Below, piece after piece: positions 45,039 to 53,023 of a DNA stretch of 64,000 nucleotides (its first letter is position 1; every line of letters starts with the position of its first letter). The position numbers and the translations under genes were made by a program. The notes beneath the pieces were generated by a model that was not told where the DNA came from, did not search any database, and saw only the letters and a program-made list of their open reading frames with translations. This DNA comes from Oligoflexus sp. (GTDB lineage Bacteria > Bdellovibrionota_B > Oligoflexia > Oligoflexales > Oligoflexaceae), in NCBI GenBank assembly GCA_014378195.1, contig JACMOC010000043.1, positions 62,001-126,000 on the forward strand, read 5' to 3'.

Positions 45039-45308
45039 TTATTTACGAAGGCCGAGTTCGCCGATCAAAGTCTTGTAAGCGGCAACATCTTTGCTTTTCA
45101 AGTAAGTGAGTAAGCGCTTGCGCTGACCAACGAGTTTGAGAAGACCAAGACGAGAATGGTGGTCTTTCGTGTGAGTCTTAAAGTGCTCGTTCAACTGTTG
45201 CAGGCGTTTTGTAAAGAGTGCAACTTGAACCTGTGGAGAAGCAGTATCGCCAGGCTTCTTGCCGAACTTTGCAATAATCTCGCTGGTTTGAGTTTCGTTC
45301 AAAGCCAT
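45039..45308 (-). CDS. rpsO: 30S ribosomal protein S15
   Basis: S15 binds the central domain of 16S rRNA early in 30S assembly. From ATG 45308 (AGGAAGGA upstream; [18 protein letters not shown]) the protein has 89 residues, the standard length. The longer frame upstream lacks support. [20 protein letters not shown] and [10 protein letters not shown] are diagnostic. pnp follows on the same strand. Confidence 0.98.
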   Translation of the reverse strand: MALNETQTSEIIAKFGKKPGDTASPQVQVALFTKRLQQLNEHFKTHTKDHHSRLGLLKLVGQRKRLLTYLKSKDVAAYKTLIGELGLRK

Positions 45309-45395
45309 TATTAGATCCTTCCTAAAATACTTCCTGACGGTTTCGCGCACCATATTTTGGCGCCTGCCCCGGGTTTTCGGGCCTCGTAAGTGGGC

Positions 45396-45424
45396 AAAGT
45401 ATCCAAATGCTCCCTAGATTGCAA
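45396..45424 (-). promoter_or_regulatory. Candidate promoter for rpsO-pnp
   Basis: On the minus strand TTGCAA (45424-45419) is followed after 17 bases by TACTTT (45401-45396). The nine-base start TTGCAATCT and the 14-base distance to TACT are the same as in the candidate rpsL promoter at 13540-13568. Confidence 0.45.
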
Positions 45425-45515
45425 GTGTCTTCGTTTGAGATTGCTAAAGCGTTCACCAGACGTCAAAGAGGCTAAGTCGTTGCTTCTTGGAATTATAGAG
45501 GTTTTCTTTTAAATA

Positions 45516-45544
45516 TTGACAAATCAGAGTTGGTTTGTCATTAA
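45516..45544 (+). promoter_or_regulatory. Candidate promoter for the CarD-family gene
   Basis: A perfect TTGACA (45516-45521) stands 17 bases before CATTAA (45539-45544), a weak -10. The weak -10 limits confidence. Confidence 0.35.
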
Positions 45545-45614
45545 ACGTCATCGGTGCGCAGTTATGTTGGCTTGCCCAATCTCTCGCGAGAGTCTCAATT
45601 CAGGAGGTGCTGTG

Positions 45615-46109
45615 ATGAGTTTTCCAGCCGGTCATAAAGTAGTTCATAAGACTCACGGAGTCGGCGTCATTGAAGGTACAGAAATTCTTTCACTGGGCGG
45701 TTCCGCTCAAGACTATTATATCCTGAAGATCCTTGAGAGTGGCCTTATGGTCCGTTTCCCTAAAACGAGCCAGGGCCTTATTCGCGAACTCGTTAATGAT
45801 GAAGACATAGTTAATATCATCTCGATACTCCGCAGTTCTCCCAAAACCTACTCGACTATCTGGAACCGCAGAAAAAAAGAGTTCTCTGACAAGATCCGTT
45901 CCGGTTCGCTGTTTGAGATCGCTGAAGTCCTTCGTGACCTCGTCGGCAAAGACAAGCTGCGCCTCCCTTCTTTCGGCGAACGTGAGATGATTGAACGGGC
46001 CCGCGCCCGGCTGATTAGCGAAATCGTTGCTGCCAAAGAAGCTGATGTGGCGACTATTGAAGGCCTTATCGACGAAGCTCTCGCCTTTCTCGAGCAAGCA
46101 AGTTCTTGA
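45615..46109 (+). CDS. CarD/CdnL-family RNA polymerase-binding regulator
   Basis: CarD-family proteins bind the beta subunit of RNA polymerase and stabilise open promoter complexes, often at rRNA genes. From ATG 45615 (AGGAGG seven bases upstream) the protein has 164 residues. The N-terminal Tudor-like RNA-polymerase-interacting domain reads FPAGHKVVHKTHGVGVIEG, followed by a helical C-terminal domain (SLFEIAEVLRDLVGKDKLR, SFGEREMIERARARL). The ORF can be read 33 codons further upstream but lacks homology there. Confidence 0.9.
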   Translation: MSFPAGHKVVHKTHGVGVIEGTEILSLGGSAQDYYILKILESGLMVRFPKTSQGLIRELVNDEDIVNIISILRSSPKTYSTIWNRRKKEFSDKIRSGSLFEIAEVLRDLVGKDKLRLPSFGEREMIERARARLISEIVAAKEADVATIEGLIDEALAFLEQASS

Positions 46110-46170
46110 AGCGACAGCAGGTAAGGTTGTAAAACGGAGGGATTCATCCACGAGCGGGAGGTATCCTTAC

Positions 46171-46803
46171 ATGAAGATTGTTAATGTGATGGCATCGAGT
46201 CTCGACGGAAGAATCGGGGTTCATGATAAAGAAGGTGATTCCGAACGCCTCGGTGTCGGAATGTCCAATTCAGAAGACCAAAAGCGCCTTCGGGCCCACA
46301 TCGAATCTTCTGACGCCATCGTTGTGGGGGCCTCCTCAATACGGGCCAACGGTTCTTGTCTCGATCATCCCGGGCTCCACAAAAAGCCTCCCGTTTGGTT
46401 CATCTTCGCCCAAAAACCACTCCCCGAATCCTATGAATTCTGGAACCAAAAACACATACGCCGCGTCCTAGTTTCTTCGCATCCGTTGCCGATAGTTGAA
46501 GGCAGTGGTGTCGAAAGCCTCACCTACGGTTCAGCTGAACCTGCCATGTTTCTTTCCCTTTACCTCAAGATGCATAATTTCACGCGTGCGCTGCTCTTCG
46601 GTGGCGGCATTGTGAATAGCTGGTTTTACAATCAGAAACTTGTCGATCAGCTTGAGCTGACCTTGACGCCTATGATGATAGGCAAGCCCAATGCTCCTTT
46701 TCTCGTCGCCCCCACTTTGGGCGAGGCTAAGCAATTTTTGCTCCTTTCTTCTCAGGCCTCCGAAAGTTTCGTATTCTTAAGCTATAGCGTCGCCTACGAG
46801 TAA
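46171..46803 (+). CDS. RibD C-terminal-domain reductase (DHFR-like fold)
   Basis: RibD_C proteins are NADPH-dependent reductases; the best known reduces a pyrimidine intermediate of riboflavin synthesis. The 210-residue product starts at ATG 46171 with GGGAGG nine bases before. Typical segments are NVMASSLDGRIGV, SDAIVVGASSIRAN, and the late LLFGGGIVNSWFYNQKLVDQ loop. The deaminase domain of full RibD is absent, so the role could be riboflavin-related or another reductase reaction. No rib genes are nearby. Confidence 0.82.
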   Translation: MKIVNVMASSLDGRIGVHDKEGDSERLGVGMSNSEDQKRLRAHIESSDAIVVGASSIRANGSCLDHPGLHKKPPVWFIFAQKPLPESYEFWNQKHIRRVLVSSHPLPIVEGSGVESLTYGSAEPAMFLSLYLKMHNFTRALLFGGGIVNSWFYNQKLVDQLELTLTPMMIGKPNAPFLVAPTLGEAKQFLLLSSQASESFVFLSYSVAYE

Positions 46804-46804
46804 A

Positions 46805-46823
46805 GATCGGGCCAAACCCGATC
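46805..46823 (+). promoter_or_regulatory. Hairpin upstream of flagellin
   Basis: GATCGGG (46805-46811) pairs perfectly with CCCGATC (46817-46823), 31 bases before the flagellin start. No U-tract follows. It lies directly after the reductase stop codon and would be in the flagellin leader if transcription reads through. GGA motifs at 46845, 46865 and 46871 around the start are of the type bound by CsrA. Confidence 0.4.
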
Positions 46824-46854
46824 GGCTCCAGGCACGTGGTAGCTGGAGATTTTG

Positions 46855-47787
46855 ATGGGTCTGAGGATCAGGACAAATACGCAGTCGTTGAATGCCCAAA
46901 GACATATGGGTATTACGAATGCGCGTTTAACATCGACGATGGAAAAATTGTCTTCTGGTCATCGCATTAACAAAGCTGCGGATGATGCCGCCGGCCTTGC
47001 TATTGCAACCTCTCTTGAATCCGATGTCCGTTCCTTAGGACAGGCGAGGCGAAACTCCCAGGATGCGGTTTCCATGCTGCAGGTCGCTGAGGGCAGTCTT
47101 GAGGAAATCACTAATATCGTCACGCGACTCAAGGAAGTCTCGGTTCAAGCGGCTTCGGATACGGTTGGCCAAAAAGAACGCGGCTACCTCAACCAGGAAT
47201 TCATGGCTTTGAAGGATGAGGTCGATCGTATCGCCCTCAACACGGACTATAACGGCACAAGGCTTCTCATCGGGTCGCAGGCTGTTTCACCCGAACTCCT
47301 GAAAAACCATAATCCCTCGCCGCTTGAGATGCAGATCGGCAAAGATTACCTGGTTCCGTCTGACTCTCTGGACGCACGCAACCCCGTTAACATCATCCGC
47401 ATCGATTTTAGCCAAATGAGCGCTGCGACTGAGGGTCCCAACTCTCTCAATATCGGTAACAGTGCCAATGAAGCCGGAACACGAATCGATAATAAAGCGG
47501 ATGCCCAAATATCTATGGCCCGCATTGATTCGGCGCTCGAACGGATCTCCTCTTACCGCGCGACTATTGGTGCGGCTCAAAACCGCTTAATCAGCACAGA
47601 AAGAAACCTCGGTGTCAGTATCGAAAACATGTCGGCAGCCCGGTCGCGTATCATTGATGCCGATTATGCCCATGAAACCGCAGACTACACTCAGGATAAC
47701 ATCCTCATGCAGGCCGGCGCTTCGGTCCTAACCCAAGCCAATCAGCAGCCCAACGTAGCCCTCAAATTGCTTCAGGGCCTCCAATAA
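46855..47787 (+). CDS. Flagellin
   Basis: Flagellin polymerises into the extracellular filament. From ATG 46855 (GGAG six bases upstream) it has 310 residues, a short type. The N-terminal D0/D1 region (LRIRTNTQSLNAQRHMGITN, LSSGHRINKAADDAAGLAI) and C-terminal region (SRIIDADYAHETADYT, NILMQAGASVLTQANQQPN) are classic. The central region (about 145-205) is small, so the surface-exposed D2/D3 domains are minimal. Export is by the flagellar type III system. FliW and CsrA encoded at 57785-58728 are candidate translational regulators. Confidence 0.96.
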   Translation: MGLRIRTNTQSLNAQRHMGITNARLTSTMEKLSSGHRINKAADDAAGLAIATSLESDVRSLGQARRNSQDAVSMLQVAEGSLEEITNIVTRLKEVSVQAASDTVGQKERGYLNQEFMALKDEVDRIALNTDYNGTRLLIGSQAVSPELLKNHNPSPLEMQIGKDYLVPSDSLDARNPVNIIRIDFSQMSAATEGPNSLNIGNSANEAGTRIDNKADAQISMARIDSALERISSYRATIGAAQNRLISTERNLGVSIENMSAARSRIIDADYAHETADYTQDNILMQAGASVLTQANQQPNVALKLLQGLQ

Positions 47788-47847
47788 TTCGGCGTCTTGA
47801 CCTTGATGTTCAAAGCTTTAGGCTTTAAAACAAGGGTGAGGAACACT

Positions 47848-49011
47848 ATGAAACACACCCCAATCTACATCGACAACTACGACTGTCTCACCCCTGCGGG
47901 TCGAGGTGTTGACTCCGTAATGCGAAGCCTTTTTGCAGGTCGTACAGAGCTTACTTCTACCGAACCTATTGCGCAGGGATCCCTTCCTTTTTCCCTTCAC
48001 GATACTCTTCAATTCCTAACGTCCGAAAAATCGCTGCGTGAGCACGATCCTCTCACTCTCATGGGTGTGATGGTGGGACGATCGCTTTCGTCCGGATTGC
48101 AGAATTGTTCAACGACAGGACTGATCGTTGGCTCGTCACGTGGTCCAACCCAGACTTTAGAGAAATCATTTGCAGAATTCTCAAAAGGCGTGTGTTTAAA
48201 GCCTAGCGTGAGCCCAACCTCGACCGCGAGCGGTATATCCTCCGCTATCGCTCGTGATTTAAAACTCGGAGGCCCAAGTTTCTCGCTTTCAGCTGCGTGT
48301 TCGACCGGGCTTTACGCTCTCCTTCAAGGCATTGGCAGTCTCAAAGCTGGGCTGTGCGACGACATGATTGTCGGCGGAGTCGAGGCTGCAAATACAGACT
48401 TTACCTTTGAAATGCTTCGATCGGCGCGCGTTCTCAATACTGTTTTGAACGAAGATTTTCCCTGTCGGCCAGGTTCTGATGATCGACGGGGCATGGTTTT
48501 GAGCGAAGGAGCTGCTCTGCTTCATCTGACCTCGGAGCAGTCGGCCCGTTCGAAAGCTTCGGTTATCGGCTGGGGCGCTGCGAACGAAAGCGGAACATTG
48601 ACCGGCGTTTCTGAAAATGGTGAAGCTTTGGCTCACGCTATACACAATGCTTTGCAGGTAGCAGGCATTGCGCCTGATTCTGTCGACTTGATCGTCGGTC
48701 ATGGGGCAGGCACTTTAAAAGGTGATAAAGCGGAAGCTGCCGCGTATCGTTCGGTTTTTGGTGCAGAGGCCCGGCCTCCCCTCGTCTGGCACAAATGGTG
48801 TGTGGGTCATATGCTTGGCGCCTCAGCAGCGTTGAGTGTCATGCTTGCGGTTGAACATTTAGAGCGCCAGGAGCTTTCGCCACATCCCTATTTTGCAGAC
48901 GGGCAGGCAATGTTTGCTGGGAAGCACCTGGTTTCCAGTAAAATAGCGCTGATTACGTCGATGGGATTTGGCGGCAGCGCGTGTGCACTCCTCGTCAAAA
49001 AATTGTCTTAG
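47848..49011 (+). CDS. Beta-ketoacyl synthase (KAS I/II-like)
   Basis: Such enzymes condense acyl thioesters with malonyl-ACP in fatty-acid or polyketide synthesis. From ATG 47848 (GAGG six bases upstream) it has 387 residues. The catalytic triad is present: Cys151 (SLSAACSTGLYAL), His285 (VGHGAGTLKGD), and His321 in KWCVGHMLGASAA with Lys316. The rest is more divergent than in FabF. It lies between flagellin and the flgF operon, an unexpected location. No ACP or ketoreductase is adjacent, so it may modify lipid or flagellar components or simply be a neighbour. Confidence 0.88.
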   Translation: MKHTPIYIDNYDCLTPAGRGVDSVMRSLFAGRTELTSTEPIAQGSLPFSLHDTLQFLTSEKSLREHDPLTLMGVMVGRSLSSGLQNCSTTGLIVGSSRGPTQTLEKSFAEFSKGVCLKPSVSPTSTASGISSAIARDLKLGGPSFSLSAACSTGLYALLQGIGSLKAGLCDDMIVGGVEAANTDFTFEMLRSARVLNTVLNEDFPCRPGSDDRRGMVLSEGAALLHLTSEQSARSKASVIGWGAANESGTLTGVSENGEALAHAIHNALQVAGIAPDSVDLIVGHGAGTLKGDKAEAAAYRSVFGAEARPPLVWHKWCVGHMLGASAALSVMLAVEHLERQELSPHPYFADGQAMFAGKHLVSSKIALITSMGFGGSACALLVKKLS

Positions 49012-49020
49012 CCGTCATAG

Positions 49021-49101
49021 ACAGGACGTTTGGCTTTTGACAGGAGGAAAAAAGCGTAGGGTCAAATTTCTGTCAAGTCCTGTGACGAACTTGGATAGAA
49101 A
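49021..49101 (+). promoter_or_regulatory. Possible activator sites and hairpin upstream of the flagellar operon
   Basis: ACAGGA occurs at 49021-49026 and 49040-49045 and inverted (TCCTGT) at 49078-49083. A double stem TTTCT/AGAAA plus CAAGT/ACTTG spans 49067-49101. Spacing of 76-138 bases upstream of the sigma-54 site is typical for enhancer-binding activators. The hairpin could equally end the ketoacyl synthase transcript. Confidence 0.4.
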
Positions 49102-49158
49102 CGATAAAAACACGATAAAACAAAGTCTCTCAGCACAATCTCTCCCCTCCTGAACGTT

Positions 49159-49174
49159 TGGCCTGATCTTTGCA
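49159..49174 (+). promoter_or_regulatory. Sigma-54 promoter of the flgF operon
   Basis: TGGCCTGATCTTTGCA matches the -24/-12 consensus TGGCACGNNNNTTGCA with correct spacing; only two non-core bases differ. It ends 33 bases before the flgF start. Sigma-54 control of rod/ring/hook genes is common in polar-flagellated bacteria. Confidence 0.8.
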
Positions 49175-49207
49175 GAGTGTATAGGGAACTCGCAGAGGGC
49201 AAGGCCA

Positions 49208-49996
49208 ATGTTAAACAACATATATGTACCGGTAGCAGGAGCGCTCGCACAAGAACGAGCCCTTGAATCTATCGCCAACAACCTGGCGAACGTCAACACC
49301 GTTGGCTTCAAAGGCGATACTGTTGCATTCAGCCTCCTTCATCCCGAGCCAAACAAAAGCTATCCCGATACTATGCCGCCCGCAAACTTCAAAGAAGATA
49401 TGTCGAGCGTCTATCCACTTCGCGGAAATGAAATGAATATGGTTGGCGTTGCTGCTGTCGAACGCGACTTTACGCAAGGCCCAGCGATCAACACTCAAAA
49501 TGCCCATGATGTCATGCTTCAAGGCGACGGTTTCCTTACGGTTCAAACGCCTGAAGGTACACGTTACTCACGCGCTGGCGATCTCTCTATGACCAACGAT
49601 GGTGTGCTTTCAAGCAAGATGGGCGATCCCATCATGGGCGAAAAAGGACTCATCTATGTTCGCAGTACTGACTTCAAGATCAATCCCCAAGGTGAGATCT
49701 TCATGGATGGTCAGCTGGTCGATAAACTCAAAATCGTTCAGTTCGACAACAAAAAAGAACTCGAAAAAGTCGGTAACAACTACTACAACTTCGGCGGCGA
49801 TGAAAAAAGCATCAAACCCGCAACAGCTTGTCGAGTTGAACAAGGTTTTCTAGAAGGTTCAAACGTTAACGCGATCAAAAGCATGACTTCGATGATCGTT
49901 GCGCATCGCTCCTACGAAGCGTACCAAAAAGCGGTTTCGAACTACGATAAAATGATGGAAAAGTCTTCGAATGCCATCGGCGAAGTCAGAGCATAA
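49208..49996 (+). CDS. flgF: Flagellar basal-body rod protein FlgF
   Basis: FlgF is a proximal rod component in the periplasm. The 262-residue protein has the flg_bb_rod signature near its N-terminus (ALESIANNLANVNTVGFKGD) and the C-terminal helix (GFLEGSNVNAIKSMTSMIVA, HRSYEAYQKAV). The middle reads DVMLQGDGFLTVQTPEG, usual for FlgF/FlgG. It heads the operon behind a sigma-54 promoter and is followed by flgG. Export is through the flagellar secretion apparatus without a signal peptide. Confidence 0.93.
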   Translation: MLNNIYVPVAGALAQERALESIANNLANVNTVGFKGDTVAFSLLHPEPNKSYPDTMPPANFKEDMSSVYPLRGNEMNMVGVAAVERDFTQGPAINTQNAHDVMLQGDGFLTVQTPEGTRYSRAGDLSMTNDGVLSSKMGDPIMGEKGLIYVRSTDFKINPQGEIFMDGQLVDKLKIVQFDNKKELEKVGNNYYNFGGDEKSIKPATACRVEQGFLEGSNVNAIKSMTSMIVAHRSYEAYQKAVSNYDKMMEKSSNAIGEVRA

Positions 49997-50039
49997 GCGG
50001 TCACTGAGTCGAAATTAACCTAACGATTGGAGTTTTTAT

Positions 50040-50825
50040 ATGATGCGTTCACTGTTTACAGCAGCAACCGGAATGGAAGCTCAGCAGGTAACAATTGATA
50101 CAATCTCTAACAACCTTGCCAACGTTAACACGACCGCGTTTAAACAATCGCGGGCGAACTTTCATGACCTTCTCTACCAAACGATCAAAGCGCCAGGGCA
50201 AAATTCAACTGCTGGAACGGTTGCACCAACAGGCATCCAGATCGGAGGCGGTTCGAAAGTGTCGTCCGTTGAAAAAATGTTCACCGAAGGCGCAATTCGT
50301 GTCACTAATAAAACAACCGACATGATGATCGAAGGCCAAGGCTTTTTCCGCGTACAAAAAGACGACGGATCCATGGCTTATACCCGTGACGGTGGTTTTA
50401 AGGTCGACAACACTGGCCGCCTTGTCACGGGCGAAGGTCTTCCCCTGGTTCCTGAAATCACAATTCCAGAAAATGTCACGCACGATAAAATCCACATCGG
50501 TATCGATGGAACGGTCAGCGTCAAAGTCGGCCAAGAAACTCAAGAAATCGGCCAAATCGTAGTCGCAAACTTCGTTAATCCAACCGGCCTTGAATCCCTC
50601 GGCCGAAACTTATACGCTGATACTGCTGCCAGTGGACCTGCTCTTATCGGTCAACCGAACACAACTGGTTTCGGGCGTATCGGCCAAGGCGAACTTGAAG
50701 CCTCAAACGTCAATATCGTTGAAGAAATGGTTAACATGATTTCAGGCCAACGCGCTTATGAGATCAACTCCAAAGTCATCGCGACCGGCGACCAAATGCT
50801 TCAGCAGACCAATAACATCCGCTAA
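50040..50825 (+). CDS. flgG: Flagellar distal rod protein FlgG
   Basis: FlgG builds the distal rod that crosses the P and L rings. The 261-residue sequence is close to the family: MMRSLFTAATGMEAQQVTID, SNNLANVNTTAFKQSRANF, and a C-terminus with EASNVNIVEEMVNMISGQRA and QMLQQTNNIR. GGAG lies seven bases before ATG 50040. Length is standard. Confidence 0.97.
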   Translation: MMRSLFTAATGMEAQQVTIDTISNNLANVNTTAFKQSRANFHDLLYQTIKAPGQNSTAGTVAPTGIQIGGGSKVSSVEKMFTEGAIRVTNKTTDMMIEGQGFFRVQKDDGSMAYTRDGGFKVDNTGRLVTGEGLPLVPEITIPENVTHDKIHIGIDGTVSVKVGQETQEIGQIVVANFVNPTGLESLGRNLYADTAASGPALIGQPNTTGFGRIGQGELEASNVNIVEEMVNMISGQRAYEINSKVIATGDQMLQQTNNIR

Positions 50826-50843
50826 GTTTAATTGAGAGACTTA

Positions 50844-51929
50844 ATGAAAATTTTGCTCCTGAGTCTCTTGACTTTGGGTTCGGTCCCTACGGTCTTCGCC
50901 CAGCCAGTCGATCTTTTACAGCAATTATACGGAAAACAAAGCCCCGGAGCCACAAGGCCCGAGGCCTCTTCTGTTCCCTCGGCCATGCCTATGAAAGACC
51001 TTGTGCCGGTCATCCAAGAACCTTTGACTCTTACTGTTCGTGATAGTTTTTCGACGTCACGTGAGCGGGTCTTTCTCGCCGACGTGACGACATGCAAAGG
51101 CCCAAAACAAGCCTGTGATGAAGTCGGTGCCATTGATCTTGGTTCTGCGCCCAAAGCTATGAGGCAGGATCGTCTTGCTAAAACACGTATTATTGAGGCT
51201 GTCTCCCATGAGATGGGCTCACGGCCCATCTCATGGGGTGGCGCCGATAACTGCCTTATTTCGGCTTTATCCAGTCCTTTTAACGAAGAGGCTGTTGTTC
51301 ACGTTATTGAGCACGAGTTTGCCTCTGCACCCAAAGGCGTGCGCGTTTTGATACAATCGGTAAGGTTGCCGACAATGCAGATGCTTCGTCACAACAACTA
51401 TGTTTACAAAGTGCCGAGTTTTGGTGATCAAGTCTCGCGCGTTTATGCAAATCCTCGCACTCGTTTTGCGCAGCTTAAAGTCTTGGCGGTCGATCAGGAT
51501 CCTTCGTCTCAGGCCACGATAGAATTCATTGCCCAAGTCAGCCTTCGTGTGGAAGTTCAGGCGCTTGTGTCGCAAGGTTCCCGAGAACGCGGCGAACGTA
51601 TAACCCAAGACTTTATTGCCCTTGAGTGGATTCCCTTTCAAGATCAAATTGTTACGGATGAAAAACTCGTGTTAGGCAAAATCCTCAAAAGTCGCATTAT
51701 GGCCAAACAACCGCTTCGCTCTTGGGACCTGATGCGTGAGCCCGAAGTCCAGCGTGGGGACCGAATCGAAGCCGTTGTCAACACCGGCGGGATTCAGCTC
51801 AACAGTGTCGCGCAAGCCCTTGAGCCTGGTTTTATAGGGCAAAAAATTCGCATTCGGCTCGATGCTACGAAAAAGACTCTGCTCGGTGTCGTCATCGCAC
51901 GGTCTCAGGTTGAGGTGCCCTCCTTATGA
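50844..51929 (+). CDS. flgA: Flagella basal body P-ring formation chaperone FlgA
   Basis: FlgA is a periplasmic chaperone for P-ring assembly. From ATG 50844 (GAGAG upstream) it has 361 residues, longer than the roughly 220 of enterobacteria. A signal peptide ends near TVFAQ. The C-terminal third contains the SAF/FlgA signature (VLGKILKSRIMAKQPLRSWD, RGDRIEAVVNTGGIQL, then the final VVIARSQVEV strand). The extra N-terminal part is variable. It overlaps flgH by four bases (ATGA), indicating translational coupling. Confidence 0.88.
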   Translation: MKILLLSLLTLGSVPTVFAQPVDLLQQLYGKQSPGATRPEASSVPSAMPMKDLVPVIQEPLTLTVRDSFSTSRERVFLADVTTCKGPKQACDEVGAIDLGSAPKAMRQDRLAKTRIIEAVSHEMGSRPISWGGADNCLISALSSPFNEEAVVHVIEHEFASAPKGVRVLIQSVRLPTMQMLRHNNYVYKVPSFGDQVSRVYANPRTRFAQLKVLAVDQDPSSQATIEFIAQVSLRVEVQALVSQGSRERGERITQDFIALEWIPFQDQIVTDEKLVLGKILKSRIMAKQPLRSWDLMREPEVQRGDRIEAVVNTGGIQLNSVAQALEPGFIGQKIRIRLDATKKTLLGVVIARSQVEVPSL

Positions 51930-53008
51930 AAAAAACGTGTATGATAGGCCTTACACTTTTATTGAATGCATGCCAGACAGGTGTTGTCCCTATTTCTCAA
52001 AGGAATATGTATGAAAAAGAAGGTAAATCCGCCAATCTCGGTCATCGAAGACCTATTGAAGACAGAGCCGCAAGCCCGGAAGTATATCTCAAAAAACAGA
52101 GTATTGAGATCGTCCCTCAAGAAAGCAAAAACTACACAGGCTCCCTCTTTGCACTAAAGCGACCCGATACTTATCTCTTTATGGATCCACCCCGTGGGGA
52201 CTTAGGCGAATATTTGGACGTCAACGTTCAGGTTAACCGCAAAGAGAAAGCTCCGGTTGTTCCCGGTGCAGCACCCGCGGTGCCTGCCGATTCTGCAAGC
52301 AAAGCGAAAGCGATACAGGATGATCTCGTAGCGGCCCTGCCTAAACTTGAGCCCGGTACGGCCGAAGCCAAGATGCCCAGCCTCGTCAAGATGAAAGTCG
52401 TGAAAAAGCTTGAGAACGGCGATGTCATCGTTGAAGCGGCGCGCGCCTCTCAAAACGAATGGGAAGCCAACACCCAGAGAGCGACCGCCAGGATCCCATT
52501 TGCTAAAGTTTCGGGGCATAACGATATAACCACGGCCGATCTTGCTGATGTGCATTGGATGGAATCGATTAACGGCTCAATAACGGAGCGTGAGTCCAAT
52601 ACTTGGGAAGATGAATACAGTATGCGATGGGCGGGCTTCAACGAAGCGCGATCTAAAGTCGCCCTGGATCTGGAAACGAAACGCAAAGATCTCGAGAAAG
52701 TCAAAGACCGTCTCAAAGACAAAATTGTTAATGTTGGTCGTGAACGCAACAAATTAGCGGCCGAAAAAGACAAAGTCGAAATATTGAGACGTGAAACCGA
52801 GGAAAAGTTGAACGAACTCAATCGCAAAAACGTTCAACAGGATTCATTGATCGAAGAGCAGAAAGACATCATTAAAAAACAAGAAAAAATAATTGAAGAA
52901 GTTCAGATAGGGCAGCAATCCAACCTCGTCGATCCGGGTGCCGCTCAAAATGCAGGTGTGAAGGCGCCGGTCGCAAAAAATGCGGCTCCTAAGACTCAAC
53001 CGCAGTAA
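51926..53008 (+). CDS. flgH: Flagellar L-ring protein FlgH with C-terminal coiled coil
   Basis: FlgH is the outer-membrane L-ring lipoprotein. The 360-residue product has a lipobox LLNACQ (Cys16), and a divergent FlgH core beginning GSLFALKRPDTYLFMDPPRG and LGEYLDVNVQV, then KMKVVKKLENGDVIVEAAR. After the core, about 100 residues (235-335) form a strongly charged coiled coil (DLEKVKDRLKDKIVNVGRER), absent from textbook FlgH (about 230 residues). It lies between flgA and flgI, which supports the identity. Confidence 0.82.
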   Translation: MKKTCMIGLTLLLNACQTGVVPISQRNMYEKEGKSANLGHRRPIEDRAASPEVYLKKQSIEIVPQESKNYTGSLFALKRPDTYLFMDPPRGDLGEYLDVNVQVNRKEKAPVVPGAAPAVPADSASKAKAIQDDLVAALPKLEPGTAEAKMPSLVKMKVVKKLENGDVIVEAARASQNEWEANTQRATARIPFAKVSGHNDITTADLADVHWMESINGSITERESNTWEDEYSMRWAGFNEARSKVALDLETKRKDLEKVKDRLKDKIVNVGRERNKLAAEKDKVEILRRETEEKLNELNRKNVQQDSLIEEQKDIIKKQEKIIEEVQIGQQSNLVDPGAAQNAGVKAPVAKNAAPKTQPQ

Positions 53009-53023
53009 TAAGGTAACTAACCG

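Noticed and set aside
46801..46824. Sigma-28 promoter (TAAA ... CCCGAT) ahead of flagellin
   Set aside because: The spacing is 12 bases where 15 are expected, and the TAAA belongs to the stop codon of the previous gene.
46831..46846. Sigma-54 site (GGCACG ... AGCT) ahead of flagellin
   Set aside because: The distance between the GG and GC cores is one base short, and sigma-54 spacing is strict.
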